Assembly: GCF_019649055.1 (NCBI RefSeq) | Contig: NW_026570234.1 | Span: forward strand, 1,054,001-1,118,000 | Direction of reading: 5' to 3' | DNA: 64,000 bases | Source: Paramacrobiotus metropolitanus | Taxonomy: Eukaryota; Tardigrada; Eutardigrada; Parachela; Macrobiotidae | In this document: piece after piece, positions 48,134 to 59,891 of the stretch | How the letters are laid out: each line of letters starts with the position of its first letter | Position numbering within the stretch: position 1 is the first letter of the stretch | The notes under the pieces: model-generated | What the model was told of the DNA's origin: nothing | What the model saw: only the letters and a program-made list of their open reading frames with translations | Database searches by the model: none | Position numbers and translations under genes: made by a program

Positions 48134-49056
48134 AGTTCTCTATCAAATTTCATAAAGAAGTCTGTTTGCTGGAATATGACTCTTATATGAGTACATACAC
48201 TTCTATGGAGAAATAAAACTGTCTTCGGATATTGCGGAAAACTGAAAGCAAAAAGCGGCAGTTAATTATGCACTCGTAAAACACTAACAATAAACTGGAC
48301 ACCTTAACAACTGATTTATTTTGTGTAATGCGATGTGATGTCGAGGAAGATGCGAAATAATTGGTTCATAAACAAAGGGATTTTTTAATAAAGTTGACTG
48401 GCAATGAGGTTGCTAAATCAACTGTAATTTCTGTGATGTAACGAAGGGAGTAACGGCGTCATAAATAAATTAAAGGAACTGTAAACAATCTTATGTGCGG
48501 CATTTCTAATGACGAGCTTGTCGGGCTTAACGGAAACGGGTGCATTTCCTTTCAAAACTAATGAATTAAGCGTCGGTTGGCAAACCAAATGAAACCCTGT
48601 CACTCACGAACGTAAATAGCAACAAAGCAGATAAAGACGTGTCGCCCAGAAAATTCCCATGTTTTGCTAAAATCTGATCAGGGGCTTTGGGATAATTAAC
48701 TCGCGCCACGACAATGCCCGGCAAATTCACAGAGCCACCAGCGTAGCCAGTCGACTGATGATTTCATATTAACAAAATGTTCCCGCCATTCCCCGGGGAT
48801 TTGCAGACCAACGCTCTTACACGATCTGCGCAGCACTTCAACGATCTTCCATTAGACAAATCACAATTTACGAGTTCCGTTCCCGTGTGATGATACTCAG
48901 GGCGCTATCCTGACCCGTGATTGCTGTTTATTCGATTCAATGCACAAAAACCACTTAATTCCGTCTACAACCCTTGGCCAATATTGGAAAGTTAAGACAA
49001 AAAATGTGTATACGCCATGCCACTTGTTTCTGGTAACAAAACGAACTAATCCTTAC
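48134..49056. other. Convergent 3' region of the GPCR and SGT genes
   Basis: 3' UTR of the GPCR (+) on the left and of SGT (-) on the right. A minus-strand AATAAA (TTTATT at 48927-48932) lies about 125 bases below the SGT stop. No gene seen. Confidence 0.45.
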
Positions 49057-51333
49057 TTAAGAGAAATAACTGGGATTTCCGCCAGCACCGCTGCCCGGAC
49101 CTTTGTCATTTTTATCTTTATCTTCGGGTTTAGGCTGCGAACCCGGCTGGCTATCCGGTGGCTGTTGTCCGCCGAAGAGTCCGCGCATTTGTTCCGCGAT
49201 TTGCTCCGGCGTCATATTGCCCATCCCCGGCATCCCTCCACGGAGAAGTTCCGCCATGTCCGGCATACCGGGTGGCATTCCTGGAGGTGCTGCTCCGCCA
49301 GGCGCGCCGCCTGCACCCGCCATCTGGTTCATGAACATGTTGGAGAACTGACCCACCCTAGAAAAAACCAAATTTCAGTACCAAAATACAAGAAGTTTCA
49401 CTACGTCTTTCATAAAGCTGTGCCAATATTGCTCCCGTTAACCACGCAGGTTCAATATGCACAATATTTATAAAGCTTTAAAATATAACACCTCGGTGTT
49501 TGCTGAGCACCGAAGATCTATCTCAGAAAGTGGAGGGTTCTATTTCATTTTTTTTCAACAACAACAAAACTGATGCAAACTAGTTTTTGTCTATCGTACA
49601 TTTGTTGGACTTGTGGGTTTTGCATCATTTGCATCATCTGTAAGCAAAGACATGCAAATTAATTAGTGAGATCATTCATAAAATATCGAAACTACAGTAG
49701 TAGCTACCGTTTGTTGAAATTCCTGATTCTGCAGCATGTCAAATATTCCACCTCCACCCATTCCACCTGGCATTCCCGGCATCCCTGGTATATTAGGGAA
49801 ACCTCCCGGCATGCCGCCAGGCATTCCCTACAAACGCAAATGCAAATTTAACCAAACTGTCAATGAAAGATGTACAAGCAAACTAATAGTGTGGCAGATG
49901 ATCAAATCGAGTAAATCCCCACAACTATCAAATACGAAGAAAGAAGAGCTACAAGATAGTTGTTGTAACTTACAGCGTTGGCTCCGCTAGCTGCGTTAAT
50001 GGCATCTTCGACCAGTTTCAGATTATTCTTGTACAGCTGATTTTCGGGATCCAAACTGACAGCCTTATCCAGAGCATCCTTGGCTTCCTTCAGCAGTCCC
50101 AACCCATGCAAGGCCAAACTATAAAAACAAAATCTAACAGACTAAAAAACATCTACCTTATTAGCTAACAGTAAACACTGGTAAAATAATAACGTTGCCT
50201 CAATACGGTCATAGTGTCATACCCATAGCGTCCGTATGCCTTTGCATAGTTGCCGTCAAATGCAATGGCAATTTCGCAATCCTTAGCAGCCAAATCATGC
50301 TGATTCTTTTTGCTAAAAGCTGCGGCTCTGTAACCGTGATAAAAGAAATTTATTAAGATGATTGTGCACGATTGAAATGCCACAGCTGAGTAAAATTAAC
50401 ATATCCGACTAACAATTAACACATAATACTGTATGTACGGCAATAAAAAAAAATGAACGAAATGCAGCGCATAAATAGCAAAGTAAAACCGAATACTTTT
50501 TCAAATGCATGATTTAAACAAAATTTCAAATACCTGTTACAGTACAGAATCGGATTTGTGGGATCCAAAATGACCGCTTCTGTATAAGCCTGTAGCGCCT
50601 CGTCGACCTGGCCGTTCTTCATAAAGTCATTACCTACACAACGATAACATTCGAACCTGCTGTGTGTTCCTTCTCGCCCCACAACAACACTACTGTTTAC
50701 CTTTATTTTTAAACTCTTCCGCTCTGCTCTTATCCTCGGCGGATGCAGTCGGCGTGCGTTTCAGTTCGTATTCCAACACTGTTTTGGGATCAGCCGGCAC
50801 TGCGTCGGGATGAGAAGCGAAGATATCCATCAAAGAGACATTCGTCTTCAACACTTCCAATCGTTCCTCCGTCAGATCAAAAGCTTGGGACAAGCACTGA
50901 CGAGCAACTACGAAGTGCAAAAAGGTATGCTTAGTTAATAGATACACTATAGTTATACACATGCAAAAGGAATAAAATAAATACATCATAAAAGATAGTA
51001 CATAAAATAACATAATAAAACATCTTATTTTGAAATGGACACTGTGGTTTACCAGAGCAGAAAATACTTACGTTAACAGCTGCACATTTGAGATTCGCAA
51101 GCGAAGAGTGTGCCATCAAGGCAAACGAATGAAAAAGATCTCAATTATGAACGCCAATATAAGCGACTGTATCACTACATCCGAAACTAACCTTCCATGC
51201 TCTCCTTGGCAGCACTGGTAATGCCTGGTTTCTGGGATTTGTCTTTCAAATAGTGCAGGAACGCGGCCACCATGCGGCGCTCCGTAATGGCCTCCAAGGC
51301 CAGTGGGTCTTTGGGCTCGCCTGTGGATTCCAT
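49057..51333 (-). CDS. SGTA: Small glutamine-rich TPR co-chaperone (SGTA/SGTB)
   Basis: Eight minus-strand exons: 51192-51333, 50701-50907, 50534-50633, 50223-50327, 49974-50118, 49708-49827, 49600-49637, 49057-49357; 1158 bases, 385 residues (human SGTA 313). SGT dimers receive tail-anchored and misfolded membrane proteins and hand them to GET/BAG6 and Hsp70/Hsp90. The N-terminal dimerisation part (MVAAFLHYLKDKS...ESMEG..ARQCLSQAFDL) matches the family. Three TPRs follow (GNDFMKNGQVDEALQAYTEA, AAAFSKKNQHDLAAKDCEIA with AKAYGRYG, LALHGLGLLKEAKDALDKAV). The C-terminal region is longer and Gly/Met/Pro-rich (GMPGGMPGG, GMPGMPGGMGGGG) around a MMQMMQNPQVQQM block that stands for the Gln/Asn-Pro substrate-binding domain. 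The end is acidic and Lys-rich. Start is taken as MESTGEP at 51333; a later Met is possible. Confidence 0.93.
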
Positions 51334-52360
51334 TGTGTTCTCTGCACAGAAACCAGGCTTCAGATATACGTACACATCGCTCAACATTACTGTTAAACCC
51401 ACGACGAGAGGGATATTCTTTCGAAAATATTTTCAGATTTCGAAACAGCGCTAACAATAACCAATCAACAAATTATGATCAGTACACTGAGTACAGATTC
51501 GTACACGTTTTCAGATTTCGTGTAAGCGATAAGTCCTTAAAAGCCTTGGCCAAATACCACCAACAAAAAACAGTAAAGGAAAGCGCAGTGCGAAGTTAAC
51601 ACGATAAAGCCACAAGGATAAGCCAACTAAATCCGAAAGAGTATAAAGACTCTCTCTTTTTGCTTACTGATGACTTACAATACTGTTCCCAAACTCTGGG
51701 GTTAGCTTTCCTATGAATTTCTTCCGCTAGACTATCCTTCAAGGCTGACAACAGTCTTCGTATCGTAAATACGACTAGAATCGCAATGGATCACAAGCAC
51801 GAAGTAAAACTCGCGCTAGTGAACTTGGTAGAAACGGGTCCTTAAAATTGTTTGAGAAGGAAGTTCTGTCGGAGAATGTGGCGTTTAAAACTTTTAATTT
51901 GCAGAGTTTTACAGGAAAAAAACTGAAAACTAATTCTGCCATGTAATGAACAGCCGAGTCAGCACAGTTTTCAATGCGTGAGTCCATATTGAGTTAACCC
52001 CCACGTTGTGAAGTTACGTGATTGACACGCAGAACGGTTTCGATGCGGTCTTTTGTACGAAAATAAAATTCATACAGAAAAGTAATTTTCCCGACTTTTG
52101 GGTTAGAAACCGTTAAACAGAGTGCACATTGCACTGTCTGTAAGATTCTAAAATCTTATTATGCCTAGTGCTGCAGAGCCGGTAGAAACGAATTACCGGT
52201 ATATTTCGTATATATGTATAGAATAGCTTAGATTTGTTTCCGCGTTCTGATACCCCACCGGAAGTTGCACGGCTCGCGTTCGAAATCATATAATTATTTT
52301 GTGAACTGCAAAATAACCGAAGCGCAAGTACAATATTTTAATATCTGTAATTATGAAAAT
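51334..52360. other. Upstream flank of SGT, no gene seen
   Basis: About 1 kb with the SGT promoter side on the left. Short frames overlap without support. Confidence 0.4.
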
Positions 52361-53170
52361 ATGTTGGGAAAACAGAAACTGAATGATACATATATATGAT
52401 TGCGAGTTTCTATGCACTATATGGAGCATGATATACGAGTATGGATGACTCCGACAATGCCCCAGCAGTCAGCAGCAGTTATTTGGATTGCATCGCTAGT
52501 TTTAAAAATATTTAGATTTAGTAACGGAAGGATTTCAGGTGGTTGAGTTTGATTCAATCTGTAAGTATTCACTAACTTATAAGTATTTAGAATTTACTCA
52601 GCAATCGCCAATCGGGTGCGGCATTTCGACGGATGTTACTCTTATAAAACAAGCGCAGACATTCGAAATAAATTTCGTTTGCAGTTTTCACTTGCCTGTA
52701 GTGCCACCGGAGTTCTACCCGGGGCGCCCAGAACTGGTTCGAGATCTTTTGTTAGCTATAGTTAGAATTTGTTTGTTCGGAGAATTTCAGTTTGTCAAGG
52801 ATCGGAAAACAGAAACTGAATGATACATATATATGATTGCGAGTTTCTATGCACTATATGGAGCATGATATACGAGGATGTCAGTAGCAGTTATTTGGAT
52901 TGCATCGCTAGTTTTAAAATATTTAGATTTAGTAACGGAAGGATTTCAGGTGGTTGAGTTTGATCAAGTATTCACTAACTTATAAGTATTTAGAATTTAC
53001 TCAACAATCACCAAGCATTTCGACGGATATAAAACAAGCGCAGACATTCGAAATAAATTTCGTTTGCAGTTTTCACTTGCCTGTAGTGCCAACCAGCAGA
53101 ATCGAGATCTTTTTGTTAGCTTATAAGTTAGAATTTGTTTGTCAAGGATCGGACCGCTGTACAACACTAT
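52361..53170. repeat. Diverged tandem duplication of about 0.4 kb
   Basis: Copy 1 (about 52361-52802) and copy 2 (about 52803-53170) share long blocks in the same order: GGAAAACAGAAACTGAATGA, TGCGAGTTTCTATGCACTAT, GGATTTCAGGTGGTTGAG, TTATAAGTATTTAGAATTTA, GCGCAGACATTCGAAATAAA and TTCGTTTGCAGTTTTCACTT. Copy 2 has several internal deletions. The open frame over copy 1 is not preserved in copy 2, so this is non-coding. Confidence 0.9.
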
Positions 53171-53173
53171 AGT

Positions 53174-53296
53174 TCAGTAAATGAACAGAGCGGCGAGTGT
53201 GGACGCCACAAGCATCAGGTACACTCCAGCTGCAGCATAAGACCGAAGTGGCACAAGAAAAACTAAACGTCGCCGGCCGAGTGTATCAACAAAGGT
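53174..53296 (-). pseudogene. Lone terminal exon of a sugar-transporter-like (SLC2) gene
   Basis: The minus strand from a TAG acceptor at 53297-53299 reads TFVDTLGRRRLVFLVPL and then AAAGVYLMLVASTLAALFIY before a TGA. D-x-LGRRRL is the loop motif of MFS sugar transporters (D/E-x-x-GRR), followed by a membrane helix. I find no matching upstream exons in the next 400 bases, and the stop comes right after one helix. It is probably a relic, or an exon of a gene whose other parts were lost in the adjoining duplication. Confidence 0.5.
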
Positions 53297-53701
53297 CTAC
53301 GTTATATTACATAACAGCGTTATTATGGTGAGATTCTTGAAAATCACTTTCAGACCATGACGAGTATAATTATGAGATTTGTAATTAAGTTATTTGGCCG
53401 ATAGAAAAGAGTTATTTGTGTTTAGTTGCGTTCTTCAAGCATTAAGCATATATATTTTACTTAATACGAATTAATAATTACCGCAGTACCGTATACTATA
53501 TTGTGATTACCGTATATTGTAATTAATAATTTAGCCTTTCGCAGTTTTAATTTGCTGATCAGCACTATTTTTACCTTTTTTAACGCTTTATGGCGGCCGG
53601 CGAATGCTTAACTGTTAAAACTAATTTCTGTTACATATGTGTCCACCCTGGAACTAGGAAATCGGTCGGTCTTGTAATCGCCACACATTCCTGTGGTTAC
53701 C
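53297..53701. other. 5' flank of the MFSD1-like gene
   Basis: AT-rich spacer; promoter side of the next gene. No gene seen. Confidence 0.35.
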
Positions 53702-56062
53702 ATGCCTGCCGGTGCAGGACGGGAACGATGGACTTACTTGACTCATAACAGCATTTCGATGCTGTGTGGAATCGTATTCCAAGACAGTCTCAGTGGATTG
53801 AATGGCCGGTTGCAAGGAACCGTTCAGGATTGTACTAGCGGCAAAGATCCATCTTGTCAAAATTTCACAGCATCTCAGTTTAATGGCATATATGTTAGTG
53901 GGTTCTGGATAGGAGCGGTAATCAGTGTACTAACTGGATTCTTCGTAGCAAGATTCGGAATTTGGATGACCAGCTATCTCACAGCAATATTGCTCTTTTT
54001 AGGATCGTACGTACAGGATAACGTACAACCATATATTCTATATTTTCCCAAAAAATTTTGAACATGCATTTCTTTGGGCAGATTCTACAGTTTATGAAAC
54101 TAAGTTTATTATACATTATAATTTTTCTTTACATAATTATTGTAATTTCTTTTAGGACATTATTTACACTGGGAGCTTACTGCTCGTCTAGCGGGTCCGC
54201 CTTTGCCGTCATGCTTATTGGCAGGTAAAGTTTTGAGCAGTATTTTTATGCTATCGACGCCTATCGTATATAGTAGATACATGTGCAGAACTGTTTTAAA
54301 ATTACTGCTTTATTATCACACAGTTAATAATTGTAAGATCGGATTTGGATCATATTATTGTAAAAGCGAAATTGCTTATGATACTTGAACAACTTAATTT
54401 TGCGGTTCACTGTACGATCGTTTTCTTATATTTTTCGCATATCCCAAGACAAAACCCAGCTGTCATGTAAATTTTTATTTGTAATAAGCTTTTTCCAATA
54501 TTTAATTGCAGATTTTGTTGTTTGTGGTAGACTACTGGGCAGTATTGGAATCTATGGAAATTTCGTGGTGACCGGTGAAGTCAAGTCACACTGGTTTAGT
54601 GGAAAAGAGCTGGCCCTCGCGTTCAGTATCTTCTTCTTTTTTGGAAGATTAGGTTGGTCAACATTCAACACCAAGAAATCATTGTAGAAATAGCCCCGAA
54701 CCGCAACAGGGAATAAGTATTGCGGCTTTGGAATTCACAATATAATTATGCAGTTGCCAGTTAAACCTAACTGTGCTATGCATTATTCATTACAGCGTAC
54801 TGTATCGTATGCACAATTCTAACAGTAATTCTTTTACTACACAATTTAGGTTCCATAATATCTTTTGCATCCGTGGGCACTTTACTGGAAAATCTGGGGC
54901 TGCAGAATACCTTGTGGATTTTGTGGGGCATCGACCAAGTAGGCACTCTCTGCTATATTCTGGCAGGATGGGTGTACAAGTCGCACACCAGCACCCGCTT
55001 GGATGAGAAAGTGATCCACGATACCGCAGCGTCCGTGCAGTTTAACGTGTCCACACTGGGGCATCTCGGTACCAGCTGCTGGCTGATGTGCACGGTCATT
55101 TTTTTCTACTATGGAGCGTTTAATTCGGTTTTAGCTGATGGTACAAAGTTTTTTATCGTAAGTTGTTATTACAGAATAAAGAGTTAAAAATCTCTTAACT
55201 TCAGCAAGTGTGGCAGTATATCATCATTATTTGTTGCGTAGGATCACCCGGTGTTCTTTTGAATATAATACTGCAGAAATGCTACATAAGATAGTACTGC
55301 AAAACTATGTATTAATAATTTGTCCGCTGACTATGCAGTAAAAAAGAAAGTTAGTAAAATTACCGACAGTAAATTCGAAGAACTCTTAACAGCATAAGTT
55401 TAATCGATGAAGCAAAACATTTCATCAAGCAGTTAATTTTAAACACCTCCTCCACTGTCCTCTAGGAAATGTACGATTACTCGGAAGCCAAAGCCGCCGT
55501 TGTCGTCGGAATAATACCGGACATCAGTCTGATAGCACCCCTTATTGGTTGGCTAATCGATAAACACGGAAACCGGGACGTAATAACCAGCCTGGGGTCA
55601 CTGCTTCTTCTCGTGGGCTTATTAATAATTGCTCCCATCCCGGCTGATGCGGCGATGATTGTGGGTCTGAGTTTTCTGGCTGTATCGTTTTCCATGGATA
55701 TCGCGTGTTTCTGGAGCAACATACCGGTGCTGATAACTGTTCCCGCCTTAGCCGGTGTAGCTATTGGTGTGGCGATCGCCAGTGAACTGCTGGCCAGTGG
55801 GCTGCTGTTGCTCATCAGTGGATTTATTCTGGACAACACATCAAACACTACAGATATACGATGGATGAATTTCTTCGTATTGATAACATTATTCGCTGGC
55901 ATCGCTTTGGTGTTTACGGTGATATTGTTGTGGCACGATTGGAGAAAAGGAGGGTGGAAGCTGCGTCGGGCAGCTGGCGGAGGTGTAGACTCAATTCCCG
56001 CCATTATGACGGCGGAGGGAGCTCCGGTGCCGTTACCAGACGAAGGGAAACAGCAATACTGA
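53702..56062 (+). CDS. MFSD1: MFSD1-like lysosomal major facilitator transporter
   Basis: Five exons: 53702-54006, 54156-54224, 54531-54652, 54850-55157, 55466-56062; 1401 bases, 466 residues, almost the same as human MFSD1 (465). MFSD1 is a 12-helix carrier of the lysosomal membrane that exports dipeptides together with GLMP. Visible: helix 1 SISMLCGIVFQDSL, the loop-2 motif GFFVARFGIWM, the diagnostic VTGEVKSHWFSGKELALAF (human NTYAVSWFKGKELNLVF) with FGRLGS, and later APLIGWLIDKHGNRDV, followed by the second-half helices and GFILDNT. The segment corresponding to the conserved ALWPMVAFVVPEHQLGTAYG is strongly changed here (FWSNIPVLITVPALAGVAIG), losing the Pro-Glu-His core. No N-terminal dileucine sorting signal is obvious. 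AATAAA at 56215-56220. Confidence 0.88.
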
Positions 56063-56700
56063 CGAGCCACAAGATTTCGCGTTATGACTCCATCGGTTCA
56101 AAATAAGCTTATTACATTTTTACTCCAAGATGTCATGAATATCTTACATAAATAAGATAGAACGATTCTATTTTGTTCAGGATTAACGAAAATGATGTGA
56201 ACTATGACCGGGACAATAAAGCGCGCGGTTTCAAATAATGCTACTTCCAATTAGTTTCAACCGTCGCAGTTACGATAACCGAATAATTCCGACGTTTCAG
56301 ACTTCTGACAATTCGCTTACAGTTTTGTTCAAATGTATCTGGCACGAGAGGCCATGTTGCGCTACATCTTTAGCAGTTATTTTCTGGCTCCACTTGACCT
56401 TTCGTTTAACGCTGGTCAAAAATCCGCAAAACGTGACATTTTCTCAATTACTCGTATGTCTAGCTTGCATGCAACTATAATCCGCATGCGCAGTATAATA
56501 GTTGCATGAGCATAGTTGTATAATTATAATTATATCCTTTTTACATGGGATTTATGCCCTTGCCGCAAGCTCAACCGGGGTGCGCCTAAAAGTCGTAAAA
56601 ACCGCATTCATTTTAGTCATTAGCGTAATATGCAGTATTTATATGTATCATGTTTTATGCAAGATCCATAATACTCTGTGCACCCATGGGTACTTACTTT
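56063..56700. other. 3' UTR of the MFSD1-like gene and spacer
   Basis: Poly(A) signal at 56215-56220. Beyond it no gene is seen until the MFSD1-like relic. Confidence 0.4.
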
Positions 56701-56714
56701 ACTGAAAACTCTGG

Positions 56715-56820
56715 CAATGTGCACTTTGCACTTTGGTGGGTTTTACCGTTTGCGCAGCATCGTCAAGTTGGCACGGCATTCTGCGTGCTAGCCGGAATGA
56801 GTATACAATCCTGCATTCGG
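56715..56820 (+). pseudogene. MFSD1 relic, late segment
   Basis: The plus strand reads FALWWVLPFAQHRQVGTAFC and then VLAGMSIQ, which aligns with the conserved late MFSD1 block ALWPMVAFVVPEHQLGTAYG...MQSIQ better than the intact neighbour does. No flanking exon structure and no continuation into the next helix, so it is a fragment. Confidence 0.6.
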
Positions 56821-56901
56821 TTGGGTGCGAAAACAAAACAGGATTCGGTCATAGCACTATAGTACAATACCTGGAGGGTACGCTCTTGGTCATGGTCATC
56901 T

Positions 56902-56985
56902 CACCTGGTTTTTGATGTACACTGGTTTTTGTTTGTACACGCTGGTTTTTGATGTACACGCACCTGGTTTTTGATGTCCACTGTA
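56902..56985 (+). repeat. Four tandem copies of CTGGTTTTTGATGTACAC
   Basis: A minisatellite of about 18-22 bases per unit with small changes (one copy reads TTTGTTTGTACAC, one GATGTCCAC). Confidence 0.85.
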
Positions 56986-57294
56986 CAGTACATATGCATT
57001 TGCCTCAGCTACATGGCGTTCTATATGGTTGATAACATAAAACTTTATTTTTATTGTACTACGATATTCGCGTGATATAATATATGAATCCGACTGATAA
57101 AATTGTACAAGTGATGCAGTTTCAGTTCACTAAAATCCGCTATACAGCGGAGATGTATGCGAGACTGCAAGTGCAGTTAAAAGGGCTTACGTAATTTTAC
57201 AGCCTAAAAAATTCATGTGAAGCAAGTATAGGCATGCTAGGATTGGATGCGTAACCTCACCAATGCAAATCTTTTCCATATATAACGTCATAAA

Positions 57295-57395
57295 TGGGAT
57301 AACTCAAAATACAGTGATTCATTATACATATGTATTCATACATTCATTGTGCATATACATATATTGTGCATATTCATTGTGCATTATACAATCGT
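57295..57395. repeat. TCATTGTGCAT / ATACATAT short repeats
   Basis: Several copies of TTCATTGTGCATAT interspersed with ATACATATGTAT in an AT-rich stretch. Confidence 0.6.
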
Positions 57396-57542
57396 ATCAC
57401 TTTAATACGTGTTAGTTTATGCCGGCCGTACGCGCGCATTGCGGGTATAATTCTGTAAACGCTAGAGTCACAGTTGTTGTCGAGATAAATTATACAACAC
57501 CGTAATGTCGCCATTTGATTACTGACTTACTGTCAAACCGAA

Positions 57543-57663
57543 AAATGCGGAAGCAGGGGTGTAGTAACCCGTCTGTCGCCCCTGCTTGGATGCCCTCCTG
57601 GGCGCATTGATAGCTGCTCCTGCCCAGACTGAAGCGGCCATGATTGTGGGGTTAACCTTTTGG
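57543..57663 (+). pseudogene. MFSD1 relic, middle segment
   Basis: At the DNA level this resembles exon 5 of the intact gene at about 55565-55682: the run GTAGTAACCCGTCTGTCGCC...ATAGCTGCTCCTGCCCAGAC..GAAGCGGCCATGATTGTGGG parallels GTAATAACCAGCCTGGGGTC...ATTGCTCCCATCCCGGCTGA..GCGGCGATGATTGTGGG. Small indels destroy the frame. It lies downstream of the late-segment relic, the reverse of the gene order. Confidence 0.65.
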
Positions 57664-58091
57664 CCTTATGAAGTTGATGTTTACTTGTACGCGTAGTTGT
57701 ATTTACTCGTATAATGTGCAATAGCCATCCGGCCCATTCTGTGCAGATGGTTTCAAATGAAATCATAAAAAATTCAACAATTGTTTTTATGCACATTTCG
57801 GAAAGTTTTACAAAATTTTTCTCGCATTATCTCGCTGACGATGTCGATTATACGTATATGATCTATTCTTGGCTGGAAACTTATGTAAAAATGTACGGTT
57901 GTAGAGAACCAATTTCCTGATTGCTTTTTTAACTAAAAAACCGGCACAATAGCAACAGAGTTGTTCGAAAATTTCATTACATCTTCAACAATAAATAATT
58001 GTTATGTCTGTATAAATAAAGAAAGTAGCGACAACATTATACTGCCTGTCTGCCCCGCTTAATCCTGTCGGGAAAAAGAAAGCGCAAAATT
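57664..58091. other. Spacer, no gene seen
   Basis: AT-rich. A 68-codon plus-strand frame (57714-57920) has no recognised features. Confidence 0.35.
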
Positions 58092-58823
58092 TTAGGCATT
58101 GGCTGTTTTGGTCAGCCATTTTGCGTGATTTTGTAGCAAGGATCGGCGTCCCATTAGCTTCTCGCGATCGGGAAGCTTGTGGAGATTCATGGTATACAGC
58201 TGACGGAGATTGTGCCGGCATTCCGCATGATTGTTGCAATCATGGATGAACCACTTGATGCGAAGGAAGGAAGGATTTCTTCCCAAAGTCGTATCAGTTT
58301 TGCCATCTGTCGATGAATCTAAAGTGTATAATTGTAAAACGTATGATATTTCTCTGACAATACTGCTCGTCATGATACTGACAAAACAAATTTTGCTGAA
58401 TTATAAGATACATAACTAAAGCGTATTTTATTGCTTAATTAATAATTGTAGATTAATTTACGTTTACGATTGGGCTTTTTGATTGGGTATACATCTTGAC
58501 CGTCCATAATCTGGCTTTAAAAATCATAAATTTACACAGTTACAGCATATTATATATACCCCGGCATTTTGGATTGCAAGACAACATTTTTATGTACACC
58601 TACGTATAAAATATTCTCAAACGAAAGGAAATGAACGTATGAATGTCGGGCGGGCGGTCTTTTTTTGTAATTCCGTACCTAAACCCATCGTTTCCGAATG
58701 CTCTGGTCGAATTCCAGGATAGACCCGTAATCTGGAGCCTTCGATAAGGGAAGTGAATAGGAGGATTACCATTACCTCAATCACAACCGTCAGGAACTGT
58801 CGCTGTTGCGAATTACAATTCAT
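58092..58823 (-). CDS. Small secreted protein, orphan
   Basis: Two minus-strand exons, 58679-58823 and 58092-58318, join in phase 1 with a GTACGG donor and a TTTAG acceptor and give 123 residues. The N-terminus has a clear hydrophobic core (FLTVVIEVMVILLFTSLIEG) after a short polar start, so a signal peptide or a signal anchor. The mature part is rich in Arg, His, Asn and Leu with only two Cys (HDCNNHAECRHN) and ends LTKTANA. There are no dibasic sites typical of neuropeptide precursors except isolated RR pairs. The family is not recognised. The two-Cys loop could form one disulfide. Confidence 0.6.
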
Positions 58824-59891
58824 GGTAGCCGGCAAAAATTTAAGACCAATAATATGAAATGCGTCGTCTACGTTACTTTTAAAATAATGAGGTTTCAAAT
58901 TTATGTTAGTACAGAATAATTAAATCTTCGACATCACAACATGAGATCGTGTTGACAATTCAGAAACTGTAGATAAACTGTCTGATGTAAATGGAAAACA
59001 ATCTTCGATAATGGTCCCGAATGGCAGATTGTGGATGTACATTTTCGAATGTTGCTGTTTATATACCTGTGGAATAATACTGCATTAAGCGTTTAACGTT
59101 GTACGTTGCCATCGATTATTGAATTGTTATAAAGGTTAACAGAATGTGCCGAAAAGGTTATGGTTACGGATGTGCGTTCATCCATAATCTTCCAGGTCAT
59201 TCACGGTGGTAATCCGGAGATGTAATGTAACACTAAATACTGTTCCTGCTAATTGCCTCAATTGTATTGCAAACAGCACCTCTTTAGTCAGTCGTTATGG
59301 GGCGCAGGAAGTGCTCTTTCTTGGTGCGATGTTCGAGTTTTTGCGGCGTATGAGCTGTCGTACCACCTGCGGCAAGGGACGTAGAGCTCTATTCATGTCT
59401 TACTCATCGCAATACGTCGTAGAGCATTGTTCGTTTGAAACTGAAGCAATGAGAAATTTTTGTTGCGTTGATCGCTCCCTAATTCACCTTACTGTTCCTG
59501 CAATTCTAGATTTTTTGCAAGTAAAGGATGCCCCACTTAGCAACACACATCATCCACAAATATACAGCCAGGTCAAAGCTGTTTGGATTTTAAGCACAAC
59601 AAACTAAACCTAATTTATATTTTACTTTGACCTGAAACTGTGGAAAACCTCCAGACGCAATCATTTGATTTTTTTATGTTTACTTATTTTATGCAGGTAG
59701 CCATCTGACCGTGTAGCGCCGTGTAAGAGTGGTCTAACCGCAAATTTAAAAATTGTAATTGGACAAACATACGTATAACTAACTGCGCCGGGCGCAGTCT
59801 TTAAACAGCCTTTAGTTGCTCCCAAAATCAGGCACAAGGATAAGAAAACTTCTGCATATGTATGAAGAACTTGTTTGTTTTTGCTGTTTTT
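58824..59891. other. Spacer, no supported gene
   Basis: A 133-codon plus-strand frame (59206-59607) is open but begins without ATG and has no recognised domain or splice support; I treat it as chance. The right end holds the 3' UTR of the sulfotransferase gene (-). Confidence 0.35.

Noticed and set aside
55477-56070. 197-codon minus-strand frame
   Set aside because: Exact shadow of MFSD1-like exon 5.
59206-59607. 133-codon plus-strand frame
   Set aside because: Begins without ATG, no recognised motif, no splice context; treated as chance.
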